A stretch of DNA of 64,000 bases from Streptomyces sp. V3I7 (lineage in GTDB: Bacteria; Actinomycetota; Actinomycetes; Streptomycetales; Streptomycetaceae), in assembly GCF_030817495.1 (NCBI RefSeq), contig NZ_JAUSZK010000001.1:6410001-6474000 (forward strand), given 5' to 3'. A model generated the notes under the pieces. It was not told the origin of the DNA and did no database searches. It saw nothing but the letters and a program-made list of their open reading frames with translations. The translations under genes were made by a program, and so were the position numbers. Shown one piece after another: positions 1 to 8,544 of this stretch. Numbering within the stretch: position 1 is the first letter of the stretch; every line of letters begins with the position of its first letter.

Positions 1-134
1 TCCCGCGGAGCCTGGCCGCCGCCATCGACGGCTGTCTTCGGCCCGAACCGTCCGACCGGCCCGCCCTCCACGACCTCGCCGACGCCTTCGACGCGACGCT
101 GCCGTGGCAGCGCCGACAGCGGCCACCGGCGTGA
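1..134 (+). CDS. C-terminal end of a Ser/Thr protein kinase-like protein (5' partial)
   Basis: Only the last 43 codons are inside the window; the stop is TGA at 132-134. Read in that frame, the peptide has the pattern CLRPEPSDRP followed by a Leu/Ala-rich helix, which is the usual end of a bacterial Hanks-type kinase domain (helix H/I, with the conserved Arg of the DRP motif). Nothing can be said about the N-terminal catalytic part or any extra domains. It faces the convergent anti-sigma gene with only about 20 nt between them. The assignment rests on this short motif alone, so it is tentative. Confidence 0.5.
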   Translation, partial: PRSLAAAIDGCLRPEPSDRPALHDLADAFDATLPWQRRQRPPA

Positions 135-156
135 CGATGCCTTAGGAGGGGGCGCG

Positions 157-915
157 TCAAGCTGACGACTCGAAGCGCGCCGTGGCCAGTGTCGTGCCGT
201 CGGCGTAGGTCAGCCGGGCGCCGGACAGCTTGGACGTGTCGACCGGCATCGGGACCTCCCAGACGCCGTAGCCGTCGTGCAGCGAGAACGTACGCACGGG
301 GACCGTGGTGCCGTCCGAATGCTCCAGCAGGCAGTTGATCTTGCCCTCGTAGTCGATCCCGGCGTCCTCCAGGTCGATGGAGACGTACACCCAGCCCGGC
401 GGTCCGGGATCGGCGAAGATCTTTCCCGCCGTCTGGCTGCCGGGGCCGGACGTCATCAGGTCGGCGTCCATGACGCCCGAGGCGACCTCGACCTGGCCGG
501 GCGGGGCGGCCGCGTTCTCGATGGCCGTGCCGACGGCCCAGCCGCCGAACCCGGCGATCAGCGCGAAGCCGGCCATGACGGACGCGACGCGCAGCCGTCC
601 GCGCTCACTGGACCAGGGACCGGACGAGGGGAACGGCCGGCGGTGCTTCCGCGCGCGCGGACGGCCCTCGCGCTCCGCCGCGGCGTGACTGAGCGACCGC
701 GCCACCCGGGACTCGAACCCGACCGGCGGCTCCCGGTCCGGCAGCAGGCCGAACAGCCCGTCGCCGACGAGGGTCAGCTGACCGATGGACTGCCGGCAGT
801 CCGCGCACCGGTCCAGATGCGCGACGGCCTCCGCACGCTCCCGGCCAGGCAGTACCCCCAGAGCCAGCTCGGGGCCGAGCTCCTGGAGCTTTTCGCACGT
901 CACGTTGCTAGCCAT
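157..915 (-). CDS. RskA-like transmembrane anti-sigma factor
   Basis: A 252-residue protein with a zinc-type anti-sigma N-terminus: H33, C37 and C40 form the HxxxCxxC motif of ZAS proteins. It is followed by a linker, one membrane helix at about residues 111-131, and an extracytoplasmic domain of RskA type (residues about 135-252). It should bind and silence the ECF sigma factor encoded immediately upstream; the two genes overlap by 8 nt (ATG at 915, sigma stop at 908), so they are translationally coupled. In known RskA systems signal-dependent proteolysis releases the sigma factor. The inducing signal cannot be read from the sequence. Confidence 0.88.
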   Translation of the reverse strand: MASNVTCEKLQELGPELALGVLPGRERAEAVAHLDRCADCRQSIGQLTLVGDGLFGLLPDREPPVGFESRVARSLSHAAAEREGRPRARKHRRPFPSSGPWSSERGRLRVASVMAGFALIAGFGGWAVGTAIENAAAPPGQVEVASGVMDADLMTSGPGSQTAGKIFADPGPPGWVYVSIDLEDAGIDYEGKINCLLEHSDGTTVPVRTFSLHDGYGVWEVPMPVDTSKLSGARLTYADGTTLATARFESSA

Positions 916-1501
916 CGTCGCCTCGCTTCGGAGACGGGAGCGTGTTCCGCAGTTTCCCCATCGCTGTCCTGATCCGTGTCTTGGCGGTGCCCAGCGGGAT
1001 GCCCTCCCGGTCGGCGATCTGCTGGGCCGTCATCCCGTAGATCCCCGCCATCACCAGGGCCCGGCCCTGTTCGCGCGGCAGCCCGGCCACGGCGGTACGC
1101 AGCCGGGACGCCGCCTCGTCCGCGATCGCCGCCTGCTCGGGCGTCTCGGTCACGGCGTCGAGGAGCGCGTCGAGATCCTCGGGCGCCAGCGGCTCCGGCC
1201 GGCGCGAGCGGACGGCGTCGATGGCCAGGTTGTGCGCGATCGTCGTCAGCCAGCTCAGCACCGAACCGCGCCGTGAGTCGTAGATCTGCGCGTGCCGCCA
1301 CGCGCGCTCGAAGGTCTGCTGGGCGATGTCCTCGGCGAGCTGCGGATCGCCGAGGACGGCGACCGCGACGCCGAAGACCGTGCGCTGGAAGCGCCGGACG
1401 AAGGTGACAGCGAGCTCCGGGTCACCGGTGGCCAGTCCGGAGAGCAGAGCCTCGTCCGGAAGACGGTGGCCGATCGGAAGCCCGGAACCCTGCATACCCA
1501 T
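908..1501 (-). CDS. ECF RNA polymerase sigma factor (SigK/ECF19-like)
   Basis: A 197-residue sigma-70 family ECF factor. Region 2 lies at about residues 30-100 (LAEDIAQQTFERAW followed by WLTTIAHNLAIDAVR). Region 4 lies at about 135-190 (LPREQGRALVMAGIYGMTAQQIADREGIPLGTAKTRI), with the helix-turn-helix at the end. The pairing with an RskA-like anti-sigma suggests the SigK/SigL (ECF19) class. No clear Shine-Dalgarno precedes the first ATG; a second ATG two codons downstream is possible, and an AT-rich TATATAT stretch sits at the start, so a leaderless message is conceivable. A short inverted repeat (CGGAC/GTCCG) lies at about 1507-1522. Confidence 0.9.
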   Translation of the reverse strand: MGMQGSGLPIGHRLPDEALLSGLATGDPELAVTFVRRFQRTVFGVAVAVLGDPQLAEDIAQQTFERAWRHAQIYDSRRGSVLSWLTTIAHNLAIDAVRSRRPEPLAPEDLDALLDAVTETPEQAAIADEAASRLRTAVAGLPREQGRALVMAGIYGMTAQQIADREGIPLGTAKTRIRTAMGKLRNTLPSPKRGDDG

Positions 1502-1651
1502 ATATACGGACCATTTCGTCCGGAGGATTGCCCGGCGGGGCCGCCCGCTCCTGCACGGAGTCGTTTCGTCGCCCCGCGGAGGCCGGCGGGGGCCGGCCCG
1601 GCGGGGGCCGGCGGAGGCCGCCCAGAGGTGGGGCGTGATCGCGGAGGCCGC

Positions 1652-2209
1652 TCAGAGGTTCAGCGTGATCGCGGACGCGATGCCGCCCAGCACGAGAGCG
1701 ACCCCGGCTGCGGCCCAGCCGCCCCTGCCCCAGGGGAAGAACCGGTCGAGGGCCAGCCGCCCGGGGCCGATGGCGGCGACGCCGATGGCCACGACGGCGA
1801 TGACGACGTTGAGCTCCACCCCACCGTCCGTCGACCACAGACCGTGGGCGCCGGTCACCGTCACCATGGCGTTGATCATCACGCCGACGAGGGCGGCGGC
1901 CGCGAGCGGGGTCAGCAGGCCGAGCGCGAACAGGAGACCCCCGACGAACTCGGACAACCCGCCGACCAGCGCGAATATCTCACCGGGACGGAAACCGAGG
2001 GCCTCGAGCCCCTTGCCCGTCGCAGCCAGCCCCTGACCGCCGAAGATCCCGAACAGTTTCTGGGCGCCGTGCCCCGCCATCAACAGCCCGACGGTCAGTC
2101 TGATCAGCAGAAGTCCGCAGTCCGCGGCGGTCGGTGCCGCTCTGGCGGCGTGCTGTGCCCCCGTCCTCGAGGGCTCCGGAGAACGGTGCGGGTCGTGTTT
2201 CGTATTCAT
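1652..2209 (-). CDS. DoxX family integral membrane protein
   Basis: A 185-residue protein with four predicted membrane helices. The first contains LLLIRLTVGLLMAGHGAQKLFG, the typical DoxX signature (Arg-Leu then GHG..K). Members are linked to redox or thiol stress membrane complexes, but the biochemical role is unsettled. The ATG at 2209 was chosen because AGGGG lies about 10 nt upstream and the upstream in-frame extension is Arg/Pro-rich and unlike the family. It is divergent from the CDF transporter, so the 134-nt gap holds promoters for both. Confidence 0.85.
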   Translation of the reverse strand: MNTKHDPHRSPEPSRTGAQHAARAAPTAADCGLLLIRLTVGLLMAGHGAQKLFGIFGGQGLAATGKGLEALGFRPGEIFALVGGLSEFVGGLLFALGLLTPLAAAALVGVMINAMVTVTGAHGLWSTDGGVELNVVIAVVAIGVAAIGPGRLALDRFFPWGRGGWAAAGVALVLGGIASAITLNL

Positions 2210-2343
2210 GGCGTACCACCCCTGCCCATCCTTCCGCAGGAGGGCCCGTCGCGCAGTCTGACCTGGGCGGCAGGCCGGGCGGGCCGCCGAGCGGGGCGGG
2301 TCGTTTCTGCCGTTTCCCACGCGGAGCACTTACTGTCCTGCGT

Positions 2344-3369
2344 ATGGGATCACAGGGCGGGCAGGAGCCGATGCGGGGGACAGGGGCGGCCGGGGCTGGG
2401 GCAGCGGCCGGTGGGGCGGGTGGCGGCGGAACCAGTGAGTCCATGGTCACCGTCATCGTCGCGGCGGCCGCCAACCTGGGCGTGGCGCTGGCGAAGGCCG
2501 TCGCGGGCGTCCTCAGCGGTTCGAGCGCGATGCTCGCCGAGGCCGGTCACTCGGTGGCGGACACCGTCACGGAGCTGCTCCTGCTGACCTCGCTGAAGCG
2601 CAGTGAGAAGCCCGCCGACGAGGACCACCCCTTCGGCTACGGCCCCGCGCGGTACGTCTGGGCGCTCCTCGCCTCCGTCGCCACCTTCGTGGGCGGCGGC
2701 GTGTTCGCCCTGTACGACGGCATCCACTCGCTGACCCACGGCGAGAAGCCCGGCAACCCGACGATCTCCTACATCGTGCTCGCCGTCGCCTTCGTGCTGG
2801 AGAGCATCTCCCTGCGCACCGGCCTCAAGCAGGCCGCCGGCCAGGCGCAGCGCCGCCGCCTGCCCATCCTGCGCCACCTGCGCCACACGCCCGACACCGC
2901 CGTCAAGGCCGTCGTGATGGAGGACTCGGCCGCCCTCGTCGGCCTGGTGCTCGCCGCGCTCGGCCTCTTCCTCACCCAGCTCTCCGGATCCGGCATCTGG
3001 GACGGCATCGCCTCGATCCTCATCGGCGTGCTGCTCGTCTTCGTCGCCTGGGAACTGGGCCGCTCCAACACCGAGTTCCTCATCGGCCGCGCCCTGGCGA
3101 AGCCGCTGCGGGACGCGGTACGGCATGAACTGCTGTCCGTGGGCCCCATCGAAGAGGTCCAGGAACTGACGACGCTCGTGCAGGGCCCGCACGAGGTTCT
3201 GGTCGCCGCGAAGGTCGGCTTCCGTGACGTCTCGACCGCCGAGCAGATCGAGTACGCCTGCGAGGACGCCGAGAACCGCCTGCGCGCCCTGCTCCCGTCC
3301 ATCAAACGCGTCTACCTGGACCCCACGCCCGGGCGGGGAACCCGCCGCGAGCGTGGCACGACCAGCTGA
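2344..3369 (+). CDS. Cation diffusion facilitator (CDF) metal transporter
   Basis: A 341-residue CDF family protein. Six membrane helices occupy about residues 35-230, with a cytoplasmic ferredoxin-like domain at the C-terminus (from about residue 245). Helix 2 carries AEAGHSVADT (the HxxxD metal site). Helix 5 carries VVMEDSAALVG in place of the usual HxxxD, the variant found in the ZnT9-like subgroup, so the substrate may be Zn or another divalent ion and is not predictable. It exports metal in exchange for protons. The start is the ATG at 2344; longer in-frame extension upstream is low-complexity and would overlap the divergent DoxX start. Confidence 0.88.
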   Translation: MGSQGGQEPMRGTGAAGAGAAAGGAGGGGTSESMVTVIVAAAANLGVALAKAVAGVLSGSSAMLAEAGHSVADTVTELLLLTSLKRSEKPADEDHPFGYGPARYVWALLASVATFVGGGVFALYDGIHSLTHGEKPGNPTISYIVLAVAFVLESISLRTGLKQAAGQAQRRRLPILRHLRHTPDTAVKAVVMEDSAALVGLVLAALGLFLTQLSGSGIWDGIASILIGVLLVFVAWELGRSNTEFLIGRALAKPLRDAVRHELLSVGPIEEVQELTTLVQGPHEVLVAAKVGFRDVSTAEQIEYACEDAENRLRALLPSIKRVYLDPTPGRGTRRERGTTS

Positions 3370-3377
3370 CGTCCGGC

Positions 3378-5132
3378 TCAGCCGGCGGGGCGTCGGCGGC
3401 CTCGGCCACCGGTGCCCGCGGCTCCGCCCTTGGCGCCGCCTGCTGCCGCCCGTCGGCCGGATCGGGCAGGAGCCGCGGCGTTGCCGGATGCGGATGCGGA
3501 TGCGGCACCGGTCGTCGACCGGCGTTCCGAGCCGCGTCCGCCCGTGCCGACCGCACCGGCGCTGGTCCCGCCGGATCCCGACCTACGGGCAGTACCGCGC
3601 CCGCTCGTCGCGGAGGTGCCGCGTCCGCCGGTCGCGGAGGTGCCGCGTCCGCCGGTCGTGGCGGTGCCGCCAGAGGCGGTCGCCTTGGCCGTGCCCCGGC
3701 TCTGCTTGCCCGTGGCGGCGGTACCCGTCGCCGTTTGCGCCCCGCCGCCGCTTCGGCGCGGACGGCCGGACCGCCCGCCGGGCTTGGTCCCGGGCTTCCG
3801 CTCCGCGCGGGTGGCCGTCGGCGTCGCGGGCTGGGGGACCTCGATGGTGACGGGCACGCCGGACGGCTCGCGGGCCCCGGTGAGGGTGGCCAGTTCCGCG
3901 TCGGTGGACGTGACGCGGGCGGTCTTCGGGCGGATGCCCGCGTCCGACATCAGCCGGGTGATGTCCCGCTTCTGGTCGGGCAGCACGAGCGTGACCACGC
4001 TGCCGGAGCCGCCGGCACGGGCCGTGCGGCCGCCCCGGTGGAGGTAGTCCTTGTGGTCGGTAGGGGGATCGACGTTGACCACCAGGTCGAGGTCGTCGAT
4101 GTGTATGCCCCGGGCCGCGACGTTCGTCGCCACCAGCGCGGTGACCTGACCGGTCTTGAACTGTTCCAGGGTGCGGGTCCGCTGGGGCTGGCTGCGGCCT
4201 CCGTGCAGTGCGCCCGCACGGACGCCGACGGCCAGGAGCCGCTTGGTGAGCCGGTCGGCGGACCGCTTGGTGTCGAGGAAGAGGATGACCCGGCCGTCGC
4301 GGGCCGCGATGCGCGTGGTGACGGCCTTCTTGTCGGTCTCGTCCAGGACGTGGAGCACGTGGTGCTCCATCGTGGTCACCGCTCCCGCGGACGGATCCAC
4401 GGAGTGCACCACGGGATCGGTCAGGAACCGCTGGACCAGGCGGTCGATGTTGGCGTCCAGGGTGGCCGAGAAGAGCATGCGCTGACCGTCGGGCCGTACC
4501 CGCTGGATCAGCTTGGTGATCTGCGGCAGGAAGCCCATGTCGGTCATCTGGTCGGCCTCGTCCAGGACCGTGATGCGTACGTCGTCGAGGACGCAGTCAC
4601 CGCGCTCCACGAGGTCGTTGAGCCGGCCCGGGCACGCCACGAGCACCTCGACGCCGCGCCGCAGCGTCGCCGCCTGCTTGGTGATGGACAGCCCGCCGAC
4701 CACGGTGGCCAGCCGGAGGTTCACCGCCGTCGCGTAGGGAGTCAGCGCGTCCGTCACCTGCTGGGCGAGTTCGCGCGTGGGCACGAGCACGAGGGCCAGC
4801 GGCGCCCTGGACTCGGCGCGCAGTCCGGCCGTACGGGCCAGCAGCGCGAGTCCGAACGCGAGGGTCTTGCCGGAGCCGGTGCGCCCCCGCCCCAGCAGGT
4901 CGCGGCCCGCGAGCGAGTTGGGCAGCGTGGCGGCCTGGATGGGGAAGGGCGCGGTCACGCCCTGCGCGGTGAGGGTCTTCAGCAGTCCCGCGGGCATGTC
5001 CAGCGCGGCGAAGTCCTCGACGGCGGGCAGAGCGGGGGTCGTGCTTTCCGGCAGCCGGAACTCCCGGGGCGAGGATGCGGGGGACGGGGCCGACGACGTA
5101 CGCCGGGGTGACTTCTGGGGCCTGCGGGGCAT
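3378..5132 (-). CDS. DEAD-box ATP-dependent RNA helicase with a repetitive RG-rich tail
   Basis: A 584-residue helicase with all core motifs: Walker A (GRTGSGKT), DEAD (VLDEADQM), SAT (SATLD) and HRGGRTARAG. The RecA-like core ends near residue 410. The remaining ~150 residues are Gly/Arg/Ser/Thr-rich with RGTSAT-type repeats, probably an unstructured RNA-binding tail; the DNA repeat is annotated separately. ATG 5132 has AGGAAGG 11 nt upstream. The gene follows the cold-shock gene in the same direction, separated by a perfect 18-bp hairpin, so partial read-through would give cold-induced co-expression. Likely roles are RNA unwinding, ribosome assembly or mRNA decay at low temperature (inference). 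Confidence 0.93.
   Translation of the reverse strand: MPRRPQKSPRRTSSAPSPASSPREFRLPESTTPALPAVEDFAALDMPAGLLKTLTAQGVTAPFPIQAATLPNSLAGRDLLGRGRTGSGKTLAFGLALLARTAGLRAESRAPLALVLVPTRELAQQVTDALTPYATAVNLRLATVVGGLSITKQAATLRRGVEVLVACPGRLNDLVERGDCVLDDVRITVLDEADQMTDMGFLPQITKLIQRVRPDGQRMLFSATLDANIDRLVQRFLTDPVVHSVDPSAGAVTTMEHHVLHVLDETDKKAVTTRIAARDGRVILFLDTKRSADRLTKRLLAVGVRAGALHGGRSQPQRTRTLEQFKTGQVTALVATNVAARGIHIDDLDLVVNVDPPTDHKDYLHRGGRTARAGGSGSVVTLVLPDQKRDITRLMSDAGIRPKTARVTSTDAELATLTGAREPSGVPVTIEVPQPATPTATRAERKPGTKPGGRSGRPRRSGGGAQTATGTAATGKQSRGTAKATASGGTATTGGRGTSATGGRGTSATSGRGTARRSGSGGTSAGAVGTGGRGSERRSTTGAASASASGNAAAPARSGRRAAAGGAKGGAAGTGGRGRRRPAG
3607..3654. repeat. 24-bp perfect tandem repeat in the helicase tail
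   Basis: Two identical 24-bp units (3607-3630 and 3631-3654), followed by a degenerate third copy, encode two GGRGTSAT blocks on the minus strand. The repeat suggests that the RG-rich tail length varies by slippage or unequal recombination. Confidence 0.85.
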
Positions 5133-5160
5133 GCGGTGTTCTGCCTTCCTGGAAACCGCG

Positions 5161-5201
5161 CAGACCGGGGTCCGCACCATGACGGTGCGGACCCCGGTCT
5201 G
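5161..5201 (-). terminator. Perfect 18-bp hairpin between csp and helicase genes
   Basis: Arms 5161-5178 and 5184-5201 are perfectly complementary with a 5-nt loop. It lies just after the cold-shock stop codon and before the helicase start. There is no U-tract, as is common in Streptomyces. It may terminate or attenuate csp transcription, or protect its 3' end. Confidence 0.8.
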
Positions 5202-5219
5202 CGGATACGCGTCCGGTGA

Positions 5220-5423
5220 TCAGGCGGGGACGATGTTCTCCGCCTGCGGGCCCTTCTGGCCCGGCGTGACGTCGAAGGAGACCCGCTGGCCCTCCTGGAG
5301 CTCACGGAAGCCCTGGGTGGCGATGTTCGAGTAGTGGGCGAACACGTCCGGGCCGCCGCCGTCCTGCTGGATGAAGCCGAAACCCTTTTCGGCGTTGAAC
5401 CACTTCACGGTTCCCTGAGCCAT
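5220..5423 (-). CDS. Cold-shock protein (CspA family)
   Basis: A 67-residue single cold-shock domain. RNP1 is GFGFIQQ and RNP2 is VFAHYSNI; the first residues [14 protein letters not shown] are standard for the family. It is an RNA-chaperone OB-fold protein that melts mRNA structure. ATG 5423 is chosen because GGAGAA precedes it and because all family members start at this point. The 5' leader contains a hairpin, and the downstream gene is a DEAD-box helicase, so the two form a cold-adaptation pair. Confidence 0.96.
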   Translation of the reverse strand: MAQGTVKWFNAEKGFGFIQQDGGGPDVFAHYSNIATQGFRELQEGQRVSFDVTPGQKGPQAENIVPA

Positions 5424-5479
5424 GATCTTCTCCTTCTGTAGGCAGAGGCCCCATCCGGAGATCCCGGAAAACAAATAAT

Positions 5480-5506
5480 GCGCCTGAGGACATTCCCGTC
5501 AGGCGC
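5480..5506 (-). promoter_or_regulatory. 8-bp hairpin in the cold-shock 5' leader
   Basis: GCGCCTGA (5480-5487) pairs with TCAGGCGC (5499-5506) around an 11-nt loop, 57-83 nt upstream of the csp ATG. Long structured leaders controlling temperature response are known for cspA genes elsewhere; a similar role here is inference. Confidence 0.4.
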
Positions 5507-6201
5507 ACATAGGTTCATGGGTACCACAACTGCAACACCGAGACCGTAGCACAGTTCGGCGGTCACGGTGGACGGAACCCGGTCGGACGCGGTCGGCCGC
5601 GGCCGGTGCGGTCGGCATCGGCGGCGCGGATCCCGCCGTCCCGCCCGTCGCGACGTACGCGGCCCACACGGCCTCACACCCCGTCACCGCCGGCGCGAGC
5701 CGTCAACTCCCCTCTGTGGCCGCCGACTTCGACCGCGGGGGCGCGCAAGTCGCAGGGGCGGAACGTTGCGGCGTGCCATGCGCCGCGCGGTGTTCCGCTC
5801 CTCACGAGAGCGAATGGTCCGACCTGTGGCGGGCGTCCACGGGTGTGTGACGCCGGTGGTCCGCCGCGCGAGAGGTGCTCCGTGAACCCGCCGGCAGGCC
5901 GGGCGACTTCACCGTCCGGCCGGCTTCGGCGCGTTTGCGACCGGAATCAGGGCGACGAAAAAGATTGTCGCGACGCATGGATACTACCGCCGGTTACACC
6001 GCGGACCCGATCCCGCCGTTTATGGTCCTCTGTCCCCCGGGCCCGTCACCGGATTTTCGGCGCAACTCCTCCGTGGCGCCCGCCAAGCGGAGATCCATTC
6101 ACGGTCGGAGGGGCCTTGGAAAGCGCCGCCGGCGAGGTGGCATTTCGACACGTTCAAACAGGGTCCAACCGGGCAGCGGCCATTGAAGTTGGCACGAACC
6201 G
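5507..6201. other. Gene-free intergenic region between csp and the RiPP cluster
   Basis: About 700 nt without a convincing coding region; the short open frames lack SD sites and family signatures. It must contain the csp promoter on one side and regulatory sequence for the RiPP cluster on the other. No regulator gene is present here. Confidence 0.5.
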
Positions 6202-6231
6202 TTGACGGAGTCGTCACAGCGGCTACACAAT
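6202..6231 (+). promoter_or_regulatory. Candidate vegetative-type promoter of the RiPP cluster
   Basis: TTGACG at 6202-6207 is followed 18 nt later by CACAAT (6226-6231), or 16 nt later by TACACA (6224-6229). This fits a sigma-70/HrdB-type promoter about 65 nt upstream of the first ATG. It is sequence-based only. Confidence 0.4.
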
Positions 6232-6297
6232 CCTCCCCGGTGGACGCGGGTAGCGGTGCCCCACCGTCGATATGCGCACGATCCTGCGAGGGGACAT

Positions 6298-8451
6298 ATG
6301 CAAATGATCGACAGTGCACCACTGACCGGGATAAGACCCCGCTTGCGCAACGACGTGGTTTTCCTTCGCGTCGACACCGGCATATATCTGAGAAGCTCCG
6401 AGACATCGTGTGTCCTCAAAGGCGCCGGCGCATATGAGTGGATGTCCGTCCTCGGTCCGCGAATGACGGGTGAGCACACCGTCGCGGAATTATGCGAGGG
6501 CCTGGACGACAACCGCCGCAAAACCGCCGTCGGACTGATGCGCACCCTGCTCGCCCGCGGGTTCGCCCGCGCCGTCCCCCGCCCCGACACGGGGATGCTG
6601 CCGGCCGCCGTACTGGACCGGTACGCGCCGCAGATCAACTTCGTCGAACACTTCATGCACGCGGACGAGCGGACGCCGCAGGAGCTGTTCGCCCGGTTCC
6701 GCGCCTCCCGCGTTCTCCTCAGCGGCCCGCCCGGAGGCGTCGCCGAGGCGGCCGTCCGTGGCCTGCTGCGCAACGGGCTCGCCGAGATATCCCTGGACGA
6801 CACCGCGTGGGGCGACGCGTTCGAGGCCGAGGCGGCCCGGCTCTCCGGCGCGGGCGTCCCGGCACGCGTCGTCGTGCTGCCCTCGCCCCCCGCCGAACTG
6901 GCCGACTTCGACGTCGTCGTGGCGGTCGCCGACGGCTCGGGCAGCGGCACGCTAGGCGAGTTGACCCACCGACTACGTCAACTCGCCGACGGTCCACGGC
7001 TGATCCCCGTCGTGGCCGACGCCCACCGCATGGTCGTGGGGCCGGTGTCCGGCCCCGCCGAGCAGCCGTGCTGGGTGTGCGCCCAACTGCGGCTGTCCGC
7101 CAACACCGACCCGGGGCTCATGGCCGACTTCTGGCGGGGACTTGCCGTCGGCCCGACCGGGTCCGAGGCGCCGAGCGGCAGCGCGGTGGCACAGTCCATG
7201 GTCGGCAACGCGCTCGCCTTCGAGGTCTTCCGGCTGCGCACCGGCCAGTTGCAGCCGGACGACGAACGCCACGCCGTCGTACAGGACTTGACGACCCTCG
7301 AATCCCGCCGCGAACGGGTCCTGCCCCACCCCGGATGCCCCATGCGGCACACACGAGCGCTCCCCGACACGTCCGTGCGCCCGCCCGCCGACGACAGCGA
7401 CGCCTACGGCCGCGCGGCCGTCCTGGTCTCCCCGGAGTTCGGCGTGCTGTCCGGCTGGACCGACGACGCGATCCGGCAGATCCCGCTCAAGACGGGCCGC
7501 GTACGGCTCGGCCCGGCCGGCTCCCTGGCCGACGGACCGCGCGAGATCGCCGGGTTCGACATCGACACGGTCCTCGTCGCCCGTACGCGCTCGGTGCAGG
7601 CGGCGGTGAGCTGCTACGTCGGCCGGCTCGGCCCCGTCGGACCGCCGGACGGAACACCCGCGGACGACGCCGAGACCGTCGCCGCCGAGCGACTCGACCT
7701 CTTCAGCGGCCTGCCTGAAGAGCAGGCGGCCGAACGGCAGTTGACCGCCGTGTCCCTGCACGACGGAACCCGCTGGCGGGTCCCCGCGGCCGCCGTCCAC
7801 CCGCTCTCCCCGGCCAACTCCCGCCTGGCGTACGAGCCGAGCCCCGCCGGCGCGGCGGCCGGGTGGACGACCGAGGACGTACAGGAACGCGGGCTGTGCT
7901 CGGCGCTCGCGTACCGCGGACTCCTCCGCGCGATCCGCGGCGAGGCCCCCGCCGTCCCGCTCGGCGAGGAATGGCTGGCCGGCGACGACGAGACCGCCTT
8001 CGCACTCGGCAGCCTCAGGCCCGTCGGACGGCGCGCCCGCGTCTACGCGCTGCCCGGCGCCGCACCGAGCTGCGCCGTCCTCGCCGTCGTCGAGGACGCC
8101 GACGGCACCGACGGCACCACGGTCGACTGGGCGACCGGCTCGGCCCTCTCGGTCCGCGCCGCCGTACGCCAGGCCGTGCGGGACGCCGTCGGCCTCGCGG
8201 TCGGCCGGCACTACGAAGGCGCGCCCCTGGACCCCGGGGATCCGCTGCTGGCGGACTTCGACCCCCGGGCCCTCGCCGAGGGCGACGCCAAGACCGAATG
8301 GTCCTTCGGCCAGCCGGACATGCCGATGTCCGAGGCGCTGGAGCGACTGGACGCGGAGGGCACGCGCGCGCTGTTCGTCGACACCACGACGATCGACCTG
8401 CACGCGGTCCACGGCATGGTCACAGGAACGATCCTGCTCGCTGGTAAGTAG
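6298..8451 (+). CDS. TOMM leader-peptide-binding cyclodehydratase partner (Ocin-ThiF-like)
   Basis: A 717-residue protein of the ThiF-like/Ocin partner family. It is expected to bind the precursor leader and present the core to the YcaO enzyme for Cys/Ser/Thr cyclodehydration. Residues about 10-95 look like a winged-helix RiPP recognition element. CWVC at 258-261 and a Cys in HPGCPMRH near 347 are candidate structural zinc ligands. ATG 6298 has GAGGGG 5-10 nt upstream; the longer upstream frame has no SD. Leu65 (bases 6490-6492) is encoded by TTA, so full translation should need bldA tRNA. It is the first gene of the cluster and lies directly upstream of the precursor gene. Confidence 0.82.
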   Translation: MQMIDSAPLTGIRPRLRNDVVFLRVDTGIYLRSSETSCVLKGAGAYEWMSVLGPRMTGEHTVAELCEGLDDNRRKTAVGLMRTLLARGFARAVPRPDTGMLPAAVLDRYAPQINFVEHFMHADERTPQELFARFRASRVLLSGPPGGVAEAAVRGLLRNGLAEISLDDTAWGDAFEAEAARLSGAGVPARVVVLPSPPAELADFDVVVAVADGSGSGTLGELTHRLRQLADGPRLIPVVADAHRMVVGPVSGPAEQPCWVCAQLRLSANTDPGLMADFWRGLAVGPTGSEAPSGSAVAQSMVGNALAFEVFRLRTGQLQPDDERHAVVQDLTTLESRRERVLPHPGCPMRHTRALPDTSVRPPADDSDAYGRAAVLVSPEFGVLSGWTDDAIRQIPLKTGRVRLGPAGSLADGPREIAGFDIDTVLVARTRSVQAAVSCYVGRLGPVGPPDGTPADDAETVAAERLDLFSGLPEEQAAERQLTAVSLHDGTRWRVPAAAVHPLSPANSRLAYEPSPAGAAAGWTTEDVQERGLCSALAYRGLLRAIRGEAPAVPLGEEWLAGDDETAFALGSLRPVGRRARVYALPGAAPSCAVLAVVEDADGTDGTTVDWATGSALSVRAAVRQAVRDAVGLAVGRHYEGAPLDPGDPLLADFDPRALAEGDAKTEWSFGQPDMPMSEALERLDAEGTRALFVDTTTIDLHAVHGMVTGTILLAGK

Positions 8452-8544
8452 CGGGGCAGCGAGCTGGTCCGCGCCCCCGAGGCGCGTCACGGTTCTCGGA
8501 ACACCCGTTCCGGGTGCACATCCCACCACGATGGGAGGATCACC

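Noticed and set aside
3607..3654. CRISPR-like repeats
   Set aside because: Tandem units without spacers, encoding a repetitive protein tail.
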